From: Nocardia anaemiae NBRC 100462
GTDB taxonomy: Bacteria > Actinomycetota > Actinomycetes > Mycobacteriales > Mycobacteriaceae
Assembly: GCF_001612725.1 (NCBI RefSeq)
Contig: NZ_BDAZ01000008.1
Coordinates: 388,804 to 452,803, forward strand
Direction of reading: 5' to 3'
DNA length: 64,000 nucleotides
Part shown: positions 34,938 to 42,458 of the stretch, piece by piece
Layout: the number at the start of each line of letters is the position of its first letter
How positions within the stretch are numbered: the first letter of the stretch is position 1
Made by a program: the position numbers and the translations under genes
Notes under the pieces: model-generated
What the model was told of the DNA's origin: nothing
Seen by the model: only the letters and a program-made list of their open reading frames with translations
The model's database searches: none

Positions 34938-36185
34938 ATGGTCGCGGATCGCAGCGAGGTCGGTCTCGCTTCCGCGCGGCCTGACACAGCTGCGAGCAGG
35001 ACGGGAGCCGAGCCTGCCCAGTCGGTGCGGCGGCGCCCGAAGGATCGCAAGGTCCAGATCATCCGGGCCGCCGCGCGCGCGTTCAGCGAACGCGGGTATT
35101 ACCCGGTCGGCGTCGACGAGATCGCCGCCGAGGTCGGCATCTCCGGGCCCGCGCTGTATCGCCACTTCGCGAATAAGTACGCCCTGCTGGTCGCGGCCGC
35201 CGAAGAAGGCGCCTTGCACCTGCTGAAGATCGCGCGGGCGGCGGACGATCCGAATCTCGATCCGGAACCCAGGCTCGACGCCCTGATCAAGGCGATCAGC
35301 GAACACACCATCGATATCCGTCGCGAGGCCGGACTGTACCGCTGGGAGCGGCGCTACCTGGAGGCCGACGACCGCGCCCGGATCAGAAAGGTCTACGACG
35401 CGCTCAACGCGACGCTGGCCGAACCGATCGGACAGCTGCGCCCCACCGCACCACCCGCCGACGTGGCAATGCTCGCCGCCGGGGTGCTCAGCGCCATCGC
35501 CAGCATCTCCTCGCATCGCACCACGCTCGCCACCGCCCGGCTGATGCCGCTGCTGCGCGAGATGAGCTGGTCGATCCTGCGCGCCGAACTGCCACCGGCA
35601 CCGACCGAGCCCGAGCCCGCACCGGCCACCCGCGGCCTGCCGGTCACCTCGAAACGCGAACAGTTGCTCACCGAGGCGATCCGAATCTTCGGTCGCCAGG
35701 GCTATCACGAGGCCAGCATCGAGGAAATCGGCGCGGCCGTCGGCATCAACGCCTCCAGCGTCTACCGGTACTTCACCAGCAAGGCCGACCTGCTCGCCGC
35801 CGCCTTCTACCGCACCGGCGACCGGTTGGCCATCGCGATCACCGAGGCGCTGGCCGAGGCCGCCAGCCGTCCGGACGCGGCCCGGCGCATCGCCTACCGC
35901 TATGCCAGGCTCACCTTCTCGATGCCGGAGATCCTGCCGGTCTACTACGCCGAATTCAGCAATCTGCCGCAGGCCGAACAGCACAAGCTGCGCGTCATCC
36001 AACGCCAGAACGTGCTGGAGTGGGCCAACCTGCTCGACGGCGATTCGGTGGAGGCGCGCTTCCGCGTGCACGCCGCCATCGCTCAGGTGATCGACGTGGG
36101 CCGATTGACCAAATTCGACCCACGTCCCGAGCAACTGGCCCGAGTCTGCGCCCTGATGGAGGCCGTGCTCCTCGGCTTCGAATAG
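34938..36185 (+). CDS. Tandem TetR regulator with two HTH domains
   Basis: The 415-residue protein contains two complete TetR units. The first HTH is near residues 38-80 (AFSERGYYPVGVDEIAAEVGISGPALYRHF) and the second near 240-290 (RIFGRQGYHEASIEEIGAAVGINASSVYRYF). Each is followed by a helical ligand domain. Normal TetR proteins are about 200 residues and dimeric, so this is a fused pseudo-dimer or double dimer. ATG at 34938 has GGAG upstream. It probably controls itself and the divergent crotonase gene through the GTGGTTAACTT repeats. Confidence 0.9.
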   Translation: MVADRSEVGLASARPDTAASRTGAEPAQSVRRRPKDRKVQIIRAAARAFSERGYYPVGVDEIAAEVGISGPALYRHFANKYALLVAAAEEGALHLLKIARAADDPNLDPEPRLDALIKAISEHTIDIRREAGLYRWERRYLEADDRARIRKVYDALNATLAEPIGQLRPTAPPADVAMLAAGVLSAIASISSHRTTLATARLMPLLREMSWSILRAELPPAPTEPEPAPATRGLPVTSKREQLLTEAIRIFGRQGYHEASIEEIGAAVGINASSVYRYFTSKADLLAAAFYRTGDRLAIAITEALAEAASRPDAARRIAYRYARLTFSMPEILPVYYAEFSNLPQAEQHKLRVIQRQNVLEWANLLDGDSVEARFRVHAAIAQVIDVGRLTKFDPRPEQLARVCALMEAVLLGFE

Positions 36186-36250
36186 CGGCTGATCGCCGAG
36201 GCGGGATCCAAGGCGGATCCTCTCGCATCCTCGACTGCGACGATGGAGCG

Positions 36251-36805
36251 ATGAACGACAACGGAGACCCTGTGCTGTACGCCATCGTCACCGGCGCGTC
36301 CGCGGCTCGCGATGTCGGCAAGCTCGTTGATCTGGCTCGAGCCGACGGGTGGGACGTGTGCGTGATCGCGTCGCTGGAGGGGCGGCGGTTCATCGATACG
36401 GATGCGCTGGCGGCCGAGACGGGGCATCCGGTACGCACCGAGTACAAGGACCCGGGTGCTCCCGATGTGCTTCCGCCCGCTGATGCGATGATCGCCGCGC
36501 CGATTACGTGTAATTCGGTTGCGAAGTGGGCGGCCGGAATCTCGGATACGTTGCCGCTCGGTTTGTTGGTCGAAGCGGTGGGCAAGGGGTTGCCGGTCGT
36601 CGCCGTGCCCTTCTCCAGTCGGGCGCAAATCAGCTTTCCCGCAGTGCAGGAGGCGATTCGCAAGCTGTCGAGTTGGGGCGTAGCGATGATCGACATCTAC
36701 GAACAGCAGGAGCCGGACGCCGGGGAGAACTCTATCGACGAGTTCCCCTGGGCCGCCGCATGGCGAGCGGTGCGTGCGGATCCACGCAGCCCGCACCCGA
36801 GTTAG
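36251..36805 (+). CDS. Flavoprotein (PPC decarboxylase-like)
   Basis: The 184-residue protein has the flavoprotein Rossmann pattern YAIVTGASAARDVGKLVDLA, DADAMIAAPITCNSVAKWAAGI and LPVVAVPFSS, as in the FMN-binding domain of phosphopantothenoylcysteine decarboxylases and related HFCD proteins. The reaction is not known. A GTG at 36271 preceded by GGAG is an equally good start. It stands alone between the TetR and SDR genes. Confidence 0.75.
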   Translation: MNDNGDPVLYAIVTGASAARDVGKLVDLARADGWDVCVIASLEGRRFIDTDALAAETGHPVRTEYKDPGAPDVLPPADAMIAAPITCNSVAKWAAGISDTLPLGLLVEAVGKGLPVVAVPFSSRAQISFPAVQEAIRKLSSWGVAMIDIYEQQEPDAGENSIDEFPWAAAWRAVRADPRSPHPS

Positions 36806-36881
36806 CCCGGAAAGTTCGCACCCACCATCGGCGCCAACGCGGCAGAGTGATCCCGAACACAAGTGTGCCCGCACGAGCGAC

Positions 36882-36895
36882 TATGTTGATCGGCT
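36882..36895 (+). promoter_or_regulatory. Possible leaderless promoter of the SDR gene
   Basis: TATGTT (36882-36887) fits a TANNNT -10 eight bases before the ATG, and no ribosome site is visible. The spacing is slightly long, so this is a suggestion. Confidence 0.4.
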
Positions 36896-37921
36896 ATGGC
36901 TTACCTGGTTACTGGAGCAACTGGGTTCATCGGTCGATTTCTCATTCCCGAGCTGCTGAAACGGGAAGGGGATGTGCATGTGCTGGTCCGGCCCGGGGTT
37001 GATTCGGCGGATCGGTATACCTGCTGTGCTCGGGAGTGGATGGGTGGCGAGCGGGTGCGGGCGGTGCGCGGGGATATGGGCGCACCCGGGCTCGGTATCG
37101 ATCCAGCGTGGATCGCCGAGCATCGGGGTTCGATCGAGCATGTCTTCCATCTGGCATCGAGTTACGACCTCGCCGAGCGCGGCGGCGGCACCAGACATGT
37201 CATCGATGTCGTGCGGGAGCTGGAAGCCACTCTGCTGCATCATGTTTCGACGGTGGATGTGGCGGGCGGATTCGACGGACTGTTCACCGAGGACATGTTC
37301 GACGAGGGGCAGGTGCTGAGTTCGCCCATGCAGCGGGCGAAATTCGAGGCCGAGAAGATTGTGCGCGAATCCGGGTTGGGCTGGCGGATCTATCGGCCCT
37401 CGATCGTGATCGGACACTCGCGCACCGGTGAGATCGATCGAATCGAGGGTCCGTACTATTTCTTCCGGCTGCTGCGGATGGCCGCGCAGTTGCCGAGGCT
37501 TCTGCCGGTGCTGGTGCCGAAACTTGGGGAAACCAATATGGTCCCGGTCGATTTCGTGGCTCGCGCACTTGCCCACATCGCCCACCGACCCGACGCCAAC
37601 CACACCACCTACCACCTGGCCGATCCGCGTCGACAGAGCGCCGCCGAGGCGCTGAATCTGTTCGCCGACGAGGCCGGTGCGCCGCATCTGGTGGAGGTGA
37701 TGCCCAAGCGCACCCTCGAGATGATGCTTCGCGTGCCCGGCACGAGCTGGCTGCTCCCCCGCGTCGGCGTCCCCCAGGATGTGTTGGAGCACAGCGAATT
37801 CAGCTGCTGGTTCGACTGCCGCAACGCCACAGCCGCACTCGCGGGCACCGACATCAAGGTGCCGCCGCTGGCCGCTTATGCCCCGCTGATCTGGAAGTAC
37901 TGGATCGAGAACTGGGTCTGA
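36896..37921 (+). CDS. Extended SDR/NAD-dependent epimerase-reductase-like protein
   Basis: The 341-residue protein starts with the extended-SDR motif TGATGFIGR (residues 6-14), followed by HVFHLASSYDL and HHVSTVDVAGG, and a C-terminal domain as in thioester-reductase-like SDRs of mycolata. The YxxxK motif is changed: Met145 stands where Tyr should be and Lys149 is kept (MQRAKFEAEK). The catalytic mechanism is therefore uncertain; it may bind a lipid or be a non-canonical reductase. It converges on and abuts the HxlR gene. Confidence 0.82.
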   Translation: MAYLVTGATGFIGRFLIPELLKREGDVHVLVRPGVDSADRYTCCAREWMGGERVRAVRGDMGAPGLGIDPAWIAEHRGSIEHVFHLASSYDLAERGGGTRHVIDVVRELEATLLHHVSTVDVAGGFDGLFTEDMFDEGQVLSSPMQRAKFEAEKIVRESGLGWRIYRPSIVIGHSRTGEIDRIEGPYYFFRLLRMAAQLPRLLPVLVPKLGETNMVPVDFVARALAHIAHRPDANHTTYHLADPRRQSAAEALNLFADEAGAPHLVEVMPKRTLEMMLRVPGTSWLLPRVGVPQDVLEHSEFSCWFDCRNATAALAGTDIKVPPLAAYAPLIWKYWIENWV

Positions 37922-38296
37922 TCAGCCCGCCCGCTCGTATTCGGCTCTGGCCGCGTCGATTTCGTCGATGTGCTCGATGGCCCAGTCCCGCAGCACATCG
38001 ACGGCGGCACTGAGACTGCGACCGAGCGGTGTCAGCGTGTATTCGACGGTGACCGGCACGGTCGGATAGACCGTGCGCGACACCATGCCGTCGCGTTCCA
38101 GACCGCGCAGCGTCTGGGTGAGCATCTTCTGCGTGATGCCCTGCACCTGCCTGCGCAGCTCCGAGAAGCGCAGCGTTCCCGGCTTCAGGGCCAGCAGCAC
38201 GAGCCCGGTCCAGCGTTCACCGAGCCGATCGAAGACCGCGCGGGACGGGCAGTTCAGGTTGAAGATATCGTATGCCATGGGATCGTTGGTATCCAC
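37922..38296 (-). CDS. HxlR-family transcriptional regulator
   Basis: The 124-residue protein has the HxlR winged helix: NCPSRAVFDRLGERWTGLVL, then RFSELRRQVQGITQKMLTQT and LRGLERDGMVSRTVYPTVPV followed by VEYTLTPLGRSL. The Cys in NCPSR is a conserved redox-sensing position in quinone- and aldehyde-responsive members. GTG at 38296 or ATG at 38278 could start it. It is divergent from a quinone oxidoreductase gene and probably represses it. Confidence 0.9.
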   Translation of the reverse strand: MDTNDPMAYDIFNLNCPSRAVFDRLGERWTGLVLLALKPGTLRFSELRRQVQGITQKMLTQTLRGLERDGMVSRTVYPTVPVTVEYTLTPLGRSLSAAVDVLRDWAIEHIDEIDAARAEYERAG

Positions 38297-38298
38297 CA

Positions 38299-38310
38299 GG
38301 TACCTATACC
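38299..38310. promoter_or_regulatory. Candidate HxlR operator
   Basis: GGTACCTATACC is an inverted repeat (GGTA/TACC) between the divergent HxlR and oxidoreductase genes, directly at the regulator start. Confidence 0.45.
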
Positions 38311-38387
38311 ACTAATTACTGCCTTCTTTCATCCGGAAACCAACCCTCTTAGTGTCGTTTTCATCGCAACGACCAGGAGGAAGTCAG

Positions 38388-39320
38388 ATGAAAGCCCTTG
38401 CAGCAACTGGTGATCCGACCCTCGTCCGCTTCGCCGAGAAACCTGAACCCACGGCCGCCGCCGATGCGGCGATCATTCAGGTAGAGGCGTTCTCGGTGAA
38501 CCGCGGCGAGATTCTCGCCATGACCGGCGCCTATGGCACTGCGACCGCACCGGGCACGGTCATGGGACAGGACGTTGTCGGCAGGGTCATCGCGGCCGCC
38601 GCCGACGGGTCGGGGCCTGTGGTCGGAACCCGGGTGGTCGGTCATGCGCAGGACGGTGGCTGGGCCGAGCGGGTGGCCGTCGCGACCTCCGCGCTGGCCG
38701 AACTGCCCGACACCGTCACGGCCACCACTGCAGCCGCCCTGCCACTCGCGGGTTTGACCGCATTGCGCCTGCTCCGGCACGTCGAGGCCCCGGCAGGCAA
38801 GAAGGCACTGATCACCGGGGCGTCCGGTGGCGTCGGCCACTATCTGGTGGAATTGGCAACGGCCGCAGGCATTTCGGTGACCGCGGTGGCGGCCTCGCCC
38901 GAACGCGGCGCGCGGCTGGCCGAACTCGGCGCGACTGCCGTCGTCCATGATGTCGCGGACGCCGATGGACCCTTCGATGTCATCTTCGAATCGGTCGGCG
39001 GCGATGTCTTCGCGGCCGCGCTCGCCCGGATCGCACCCGGCGGCACCGTGCTGTGGTTCGGCCAGGCGAGCCTGCAACCGATCCGGCTCAGCTTCTTCGA
39101 ATACCTCACGGTCACACCGTTCACGCTGCGGCATTTCCCGCACTGGGTCGCCGATACGACCGATGCCGAGGATCTGCGGGTACTGGTCGACCTGACGAGC
39201 ACCGGCCGCCTGCATCCGGAGCTCGGTAGGGTCGCCGACTGGGCCGAAACAGCGAGCGTGCTCACCGATCTCAACAACCGCCGGATCCGCGGCAACGCGA
39301 TCCTCACCATCGACGCCTGA
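38388..39320 (+). CDS. Zinc-type alcohol dehydrogenase-like / quinone oxidoreductase
   Basis: The 310-residue MDR-superfamily enzyme has VNRGEILAMTG, GQDVVGRV and the NADPH-binding ITGASGGVGHYLVELA near residue 145, and no zinc ligands, so it is of quinone-reductase (QOR) type. AGGAGGAAG lies just before the ATG. It is divergent from an HxlR regulator and 10 bp upstream of a SnoaL-like gene, forming a likely two-gene detoxification operon responding to quinones or electrophiles. Confidence 0.9.
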   Translation: MKALAATGDPTLVRFAEKPEPTAAADAAIIQVEAFSVNRGEILAMTGAYGTATAPGTVMGQDVVGRVIAAAADGSGPVVGTRVVGHAQDGGWAERVAVATSALAELPDTVTATTAAALPLAGLTALRLLRHVEAPAGKKALITGASGGVGHYLVELATAAGISVTAVAASPERGARLAELGATAVVHDVADADGPFDVIFESVGGDVFAAALARIAPGGTVLWFGQASLQPIRLSFFEYLTVTPFTLRHFPHWVADTTDAEDLRVLVDLTSTGRLHPELGRVADWAETASVLTDLNNRRIRGNAILTIDA

Positions 39321-39330
39321 AGGAGCGATC

Positions 39331-39738
39331 ATGTCGACCACCGAGCAGACCCGCGCCACCATCCTGGCCTATATCGAGGCACTCGGATCCGGTGACGCCG
39401 AGCGGGCCGCCGGGTTCTTCACCCCCGATTCGACCTGGACCCTGTTCGGCGATCTGCCGACCGCGCGCACCTGGACCGGGCCGGAGGAGATCTTCGGGCA
39501 ATTCGTCGCACAGATGCTCGAGCGAATGGATATGTCGCGACCGATCGGTCAGGAGGTGCGGACCGTGCTTGCCGACGGCGCGCAGGCGGTCGCCGAATGG
39601 ACCACCCGCGCGACCACCAAGGCGGGCGAACCGTACGTCAATAATGTGGCGATCGTCTTCCGGGTCGCGGACGGCAAGATCGCCGAGGCCCGTGAGTATT
39701 TCGATACGGGCTATGCCCAGCGCACGTTGTTCGCCTAG
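39331..39738 (+). CDS. SnoaL-like / NTF2-fold protein
   Basis: The 135-residue protein has the NTF2-like cone fold: helix ILAYIEALGSGDAERAAGFF, TPDSTWTLFGDLP, and strands ending IAEAREYFDTGYAQRTLF. Such proteins bind or isomerise small hydrophobic molecules. AGGAG is five bases upstream. It follows the quinone-oxidoreductase-like gene, and its stop overlaps the convergent NRAMP stop in CTAG. Confidence 0.85.
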   Translation: MSTTEQTRATILAYIEALGSGDAERAAGFFTPDSTWTLFGDLPTARTWTGPEEIFGQFVAQMLERMDMSRPIGQEVRTVLADGAQAVAEWTTRATTKAGEPYVNNVAIVFRVADGKIAEAREYFDTGYAQRTLFA

Positions 39739-40985
39739 TCGCCCGTGACGGTCAGGTAGATCAGGGCCACGTTCAGCAGGCTGATGATGATGGCGACGAG
39801 CCAGGCCAGGCTGGTGGTCACCCGGTGGTTGACGTCGGCGCCCATCAGGATGCGGTCGCTGGTGAAGCGGACCAGCGGGATCAGGGCGAAGGGAATGCCG
39901 AACGACAGCACTACCTGCGAAATGATCAGTGCGCGAGTGGGATCGATGCCGACCGCGAGGATGAGGATGGCCGGGATGAGGGTGACCATGCGCCGGACCA
40001 ACAGCGGAAACTTGCGGTTCAGCAACCCTTCCATGATCATCGCTCCGGCATACGCGCCGACCGAGGTCGATGCCAGACCGGAGGCCAGCAGGCCGACCGC
40101 GAGCAGCAGCGCGGCCACGGGGCCGAGCGCATCGCCGACGGCGGCGTGCGCGCCCTCGAGGGTGTCGACATTCTCGCGGCCGCGCAGGGTGTTCGCGGCC
40201 ATCAGCAGCATGGCCATATTGACCGTGCCCGCGAGCACCATGGCCAGTCCGACGTCATATCGGGTGACCCGCAGCAGCCGGGTCCGCAGCGGACCGACCT
40301 CGGGCTGACCGTGGCGGTCCCTGGCCAGTCCGGAGTGCAGATACACCGCGTGCGGCATGACGGTCGCGCCGATCATGGCCGCCGCGAGCAGCACACTCTC
40401 GGTGCCCTGGAACCGCGGCAGCAGACCACCGACGGTGCCGGAGACCGACGGCGGTGAAATCACCACGCTGGCCAGGAAGCCGATCGCGATGATGGCGAGC
40501 AGACCGGTGATCACCCGCTCGAACGGCTTCTGCCCGCGCTGGTTCTGCACCAGCAGCAGCGCCATCGAGACCACGCCGGTGATCAGCCCGCCGACCAGCA
40601 GCGGCAGGTCGAACAGCAGCTTCAGCGCGATCGCGCCGCCGACCACCTCGGCCAGATCGGTGGCCATCGCGACGGTCTCGGCCTGCACCCAATAGGCAAG
40701 GCGCACTGGACGACTCGACTTGGATCGCACCGCCTCCGGTAGCGACATACCGGTGACCAACCCCAGCTTCGCGGAGAGGAACTGCACCAGTCCGGCCATC
40801 ACATTGGCCATCACGATGACCCACACGAGTAGGTAGCCGAACTGGGCGCCCGCGCTGATATTCGACGCGACATTGCCGGGATCGACATAGGCGATGGCCG
40901 CTACGAAGGCCGGGCCGAGCAAGACGCTGACGGATCTCGCCCGGGTCGTCGCGTTCCGCGCCGACTCAGCCAGGGTTGTACTCAT
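39735..40985 (-). CDS. mntH: NRAMP-family divalent metal transporter
   Basis: The 416-residue protein has about 11 helices and the metal-binding motifs AYVDPGNVASN (helix 1 Asp-Pro-Gly-Asn) and GATVMPHAVYLHS (helix 6 Met-Pro-His). These select Mn(II) or Fe(II) over other metals and drive proton-coupled uptake. The ATG at 40985 begins a typical short N-terminus. Direct repeats 30 bp apart lie in its promoter region. The symbol is by family only. Confidence 0.92.
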   Translation of the reverse strand: MSTTLAESARNATTRARSVSVLLGPAFVAAIAYVDPGNVASNISAGAQFGYLLVWVIVMANVMAGLVQFLSAKLGLVTGMSLPEAVRSKSSRPVRLAYWVQAETVAMATDLAEVVGGAIALKLLFDLPLLVGGLITGVVSMALLLVQNQRGQKPFERVITGLLAIIAIGFLASVVISPPSVSGTVGGLLPRFQGTESVLLAAAMIGATVMPHAVYLHSGLARDRHGQPEVGPLRTRLLRVTRYDVGLAMVLAGTVNMAMLLMAANTLRGRENVDTLEGAHAAVGDALGPVAALLLAVGLLASGLASTSVGAYAGAMIMEGLLNRKFPLLVRRMVTLIPAILILAVGIDPTRALIISQVVLSFGIPFALIPLVRFTSDRILMGADVNHRVTTSLAWLVAIIISLLNVALIYLTVTGD

Positions 40986-41001
40986 AGAACAGAATTTTAC
41001 G

Positions 41002-41047
41002 GCTTCCCGAACTTTTCGTTTAGTGCTCCCCGCCTCCCGAACCTTCA
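41002..41047. repeat. Direct repeats upstream of the NRAMP gene
   Basis: GCTTCCCGAACTTT (41002) and GCCTCCCGAACCTT (41032) differ at two bases and lie exactly 30 bp apart, three helical turns, just upstream of the transporter start. They may bind a metal-responsive regulator. Confidence 0.5.
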
Positions 41048-41167
41048 GGCCGGACTCAGGCGTCACAAGCGTCACATCGGCGGCCGTCGGTCGGGCTTCG
41101 TCAACTCAGCCCGTCCCCGACGAGTTACCCATGTGCTGCAGAAATCAACCGTCACCTAACGCAGGAC

Positions 41168-41220
41168 AAAAAATACCGACCGCCGCGACTGTGCGTAAAG
41201 TCACAATCACGGCGGTCGGT
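41168..41220 (-). terminator. Intrinsic terminator after the esterase gene
   Basis: Arms ACCGACCGCCG (41175-41185) and its complement (41210-41220), extended inward by TGTG/CACA pairs, form a long hairpin. On the minus strand it is followed by ATTTTTTG, ending the esterase transcript. Confidence 0.9.
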
Positions 41221-41238
41221 TTGAGACCGTGAATCAGG

Positions 41239-42303
41239 TCAGAGCCCGAGGCCCTTGGCCAGGGTCGGCCAGGAGTTGTGCAGCTCGTCGTTCCAGTAGC
41301 CCCAGGAGTGGGTGCCGTTGGGACGGAAGTTGAAGGTGGCCGGGATGCCAAGCGAATCCAGCTTCGCCTTCATGTTGTTGGTGCAGTAGTTGGTGCCCGC
41401 CTCGATGACACCGCCGATCAGGATCTGATTGGCCAGACCGCCCGGGCCGGGCAGCGTGTACGGGCCGTTGAGGGTGTCGTACGGGCCGGGCAGACCGTTG
41501 CCGGTCGAGATGTAGAGATCGGTACCGCGCAGACCCTCTGCATTCACATAGGGGTCGTTCGCCACCCACTCCGGCCCACCGACGGGGCCCCACATGTTGT
41601 CGACATTGCCGCCGCCCCAGGTCTCCACGGTCAGCCTGACGAACTCCGAGCCGACCGGATCACTGGTCTGGGCGCAGCCGCTGTAGGCCGCGGCGGCCTT
41701 GTACAGACCCGGCTTGGCGATCGGCAGCGCGAGCACAGTGGTGCCCGAGGTGGAAAGGCCCGCAATGGCATTGGTGCCGTTGGTGCCGAGCGCGCCATCG
41801 ATCAGCGGCGGCAGTTCCTCGGTGAAGAAGGTCTTCCACTTGTTGCGGCCGAGTACCGGATCATCCTTGATCCAATCGGTGTAGTAGCTCCACTTGCCAC
41901 CGATCGGCTGCACCACATTGACGTCCTTGTCGCCGAGGAACTTCAGCGCATCGGTCTTGGCCACCCAGGACGCGCTGTCCTCGCCGCCGCCCGCGCCGTT
42001 GAGCAGGTAGAGCACCGGACGCGGCGCCGAGGCATCGGCGGGGCGCTGCACGTCGACCGGGAAGGTCCGGTCCATGGCCGCGGACCAGACGTAGAGGCGG
42101 ATGCTGCGGTCGTCCTTGTACTCGGCCTTGGTGATCTTCGAGCCGTCCGGCGCGACCGGGTTCGCCAGCAGCGTCTTGGAATCGATGATCGGGTCTGCCG
42201 TCGCGGTAGATGCGCCGAAACCGGACATGACTCCCGCGAATACCGCGGTTGCCGCGATCACCGCCGCCGCACGTGTGCCGCGACGCCGGATCAGACTACG
42301 CAT
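41239..42303 (-). CDS. Secreted antigen-85-like esterase/mycolyltransferase
   Basis: The 354-residue protein has a signal peptide (RRRGTRAAAVIAATAVFAG, cleavage near ATA-DP, residue 36) and an alpha/beta hydrolase of the Ag85/FbpA family: VLYLLNGAGGGEDSASW, nucleophile motif GLSTSGT, YSGC, and the late NGTHSWGYWNDEL with the catalytic His. Ag85 proteins transfer mycolate between trehalose and arabinogalactan; the nucleophile neighbourhood differs from the usual GLSMAG. It follows the NRPS gene by 155 bp and has its own terminator. Confidence 0.9.
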   Translation of the reverse strand: MRSLIRRRGTRAAAVIAATAVFAGVMSGFGASTATADPIIDSKTLLANPVAPDGSKITKAEYKDDRSIRLYVWSAAMDRTFPVDVQRPADASAPRPVLYLLNGAGGGEDSASWVAKTDALKFLGDKDVNVVQPIGGKWSYYTDWIKDDPVLGRNKWKTFFTEELPPLIDGALGTNGTNAIAGLSTSGTTVLALPIAKPGLYKAAAAYSGCAQTSDPVGSEFVRLTVETWGGGNVDNMWGPVGGPEWVANDPYVNAEGLRGTDLYISTGNGLPGPYDTLNGPYTLPGPGGLANQILIGGVIEAGTNYCTNNMKAKLDSLGIPATFNFRPNGTHSWGYWNDELHNSWPTLAKGLGL

Positions 42304-42458
42304 CAATTTCACACCTTCACTTCGTATCGTGATTACGGGAGGGCTTCCCATTGCCGCGGGCATGCACCGCGGCCGACCATACGGCCTATTTAGTCGTGAC
42401 GATAGTGGACGTCGTTACCACAATGTTGCTCCATCATGCCTGAACGGTCGGAATGTGA

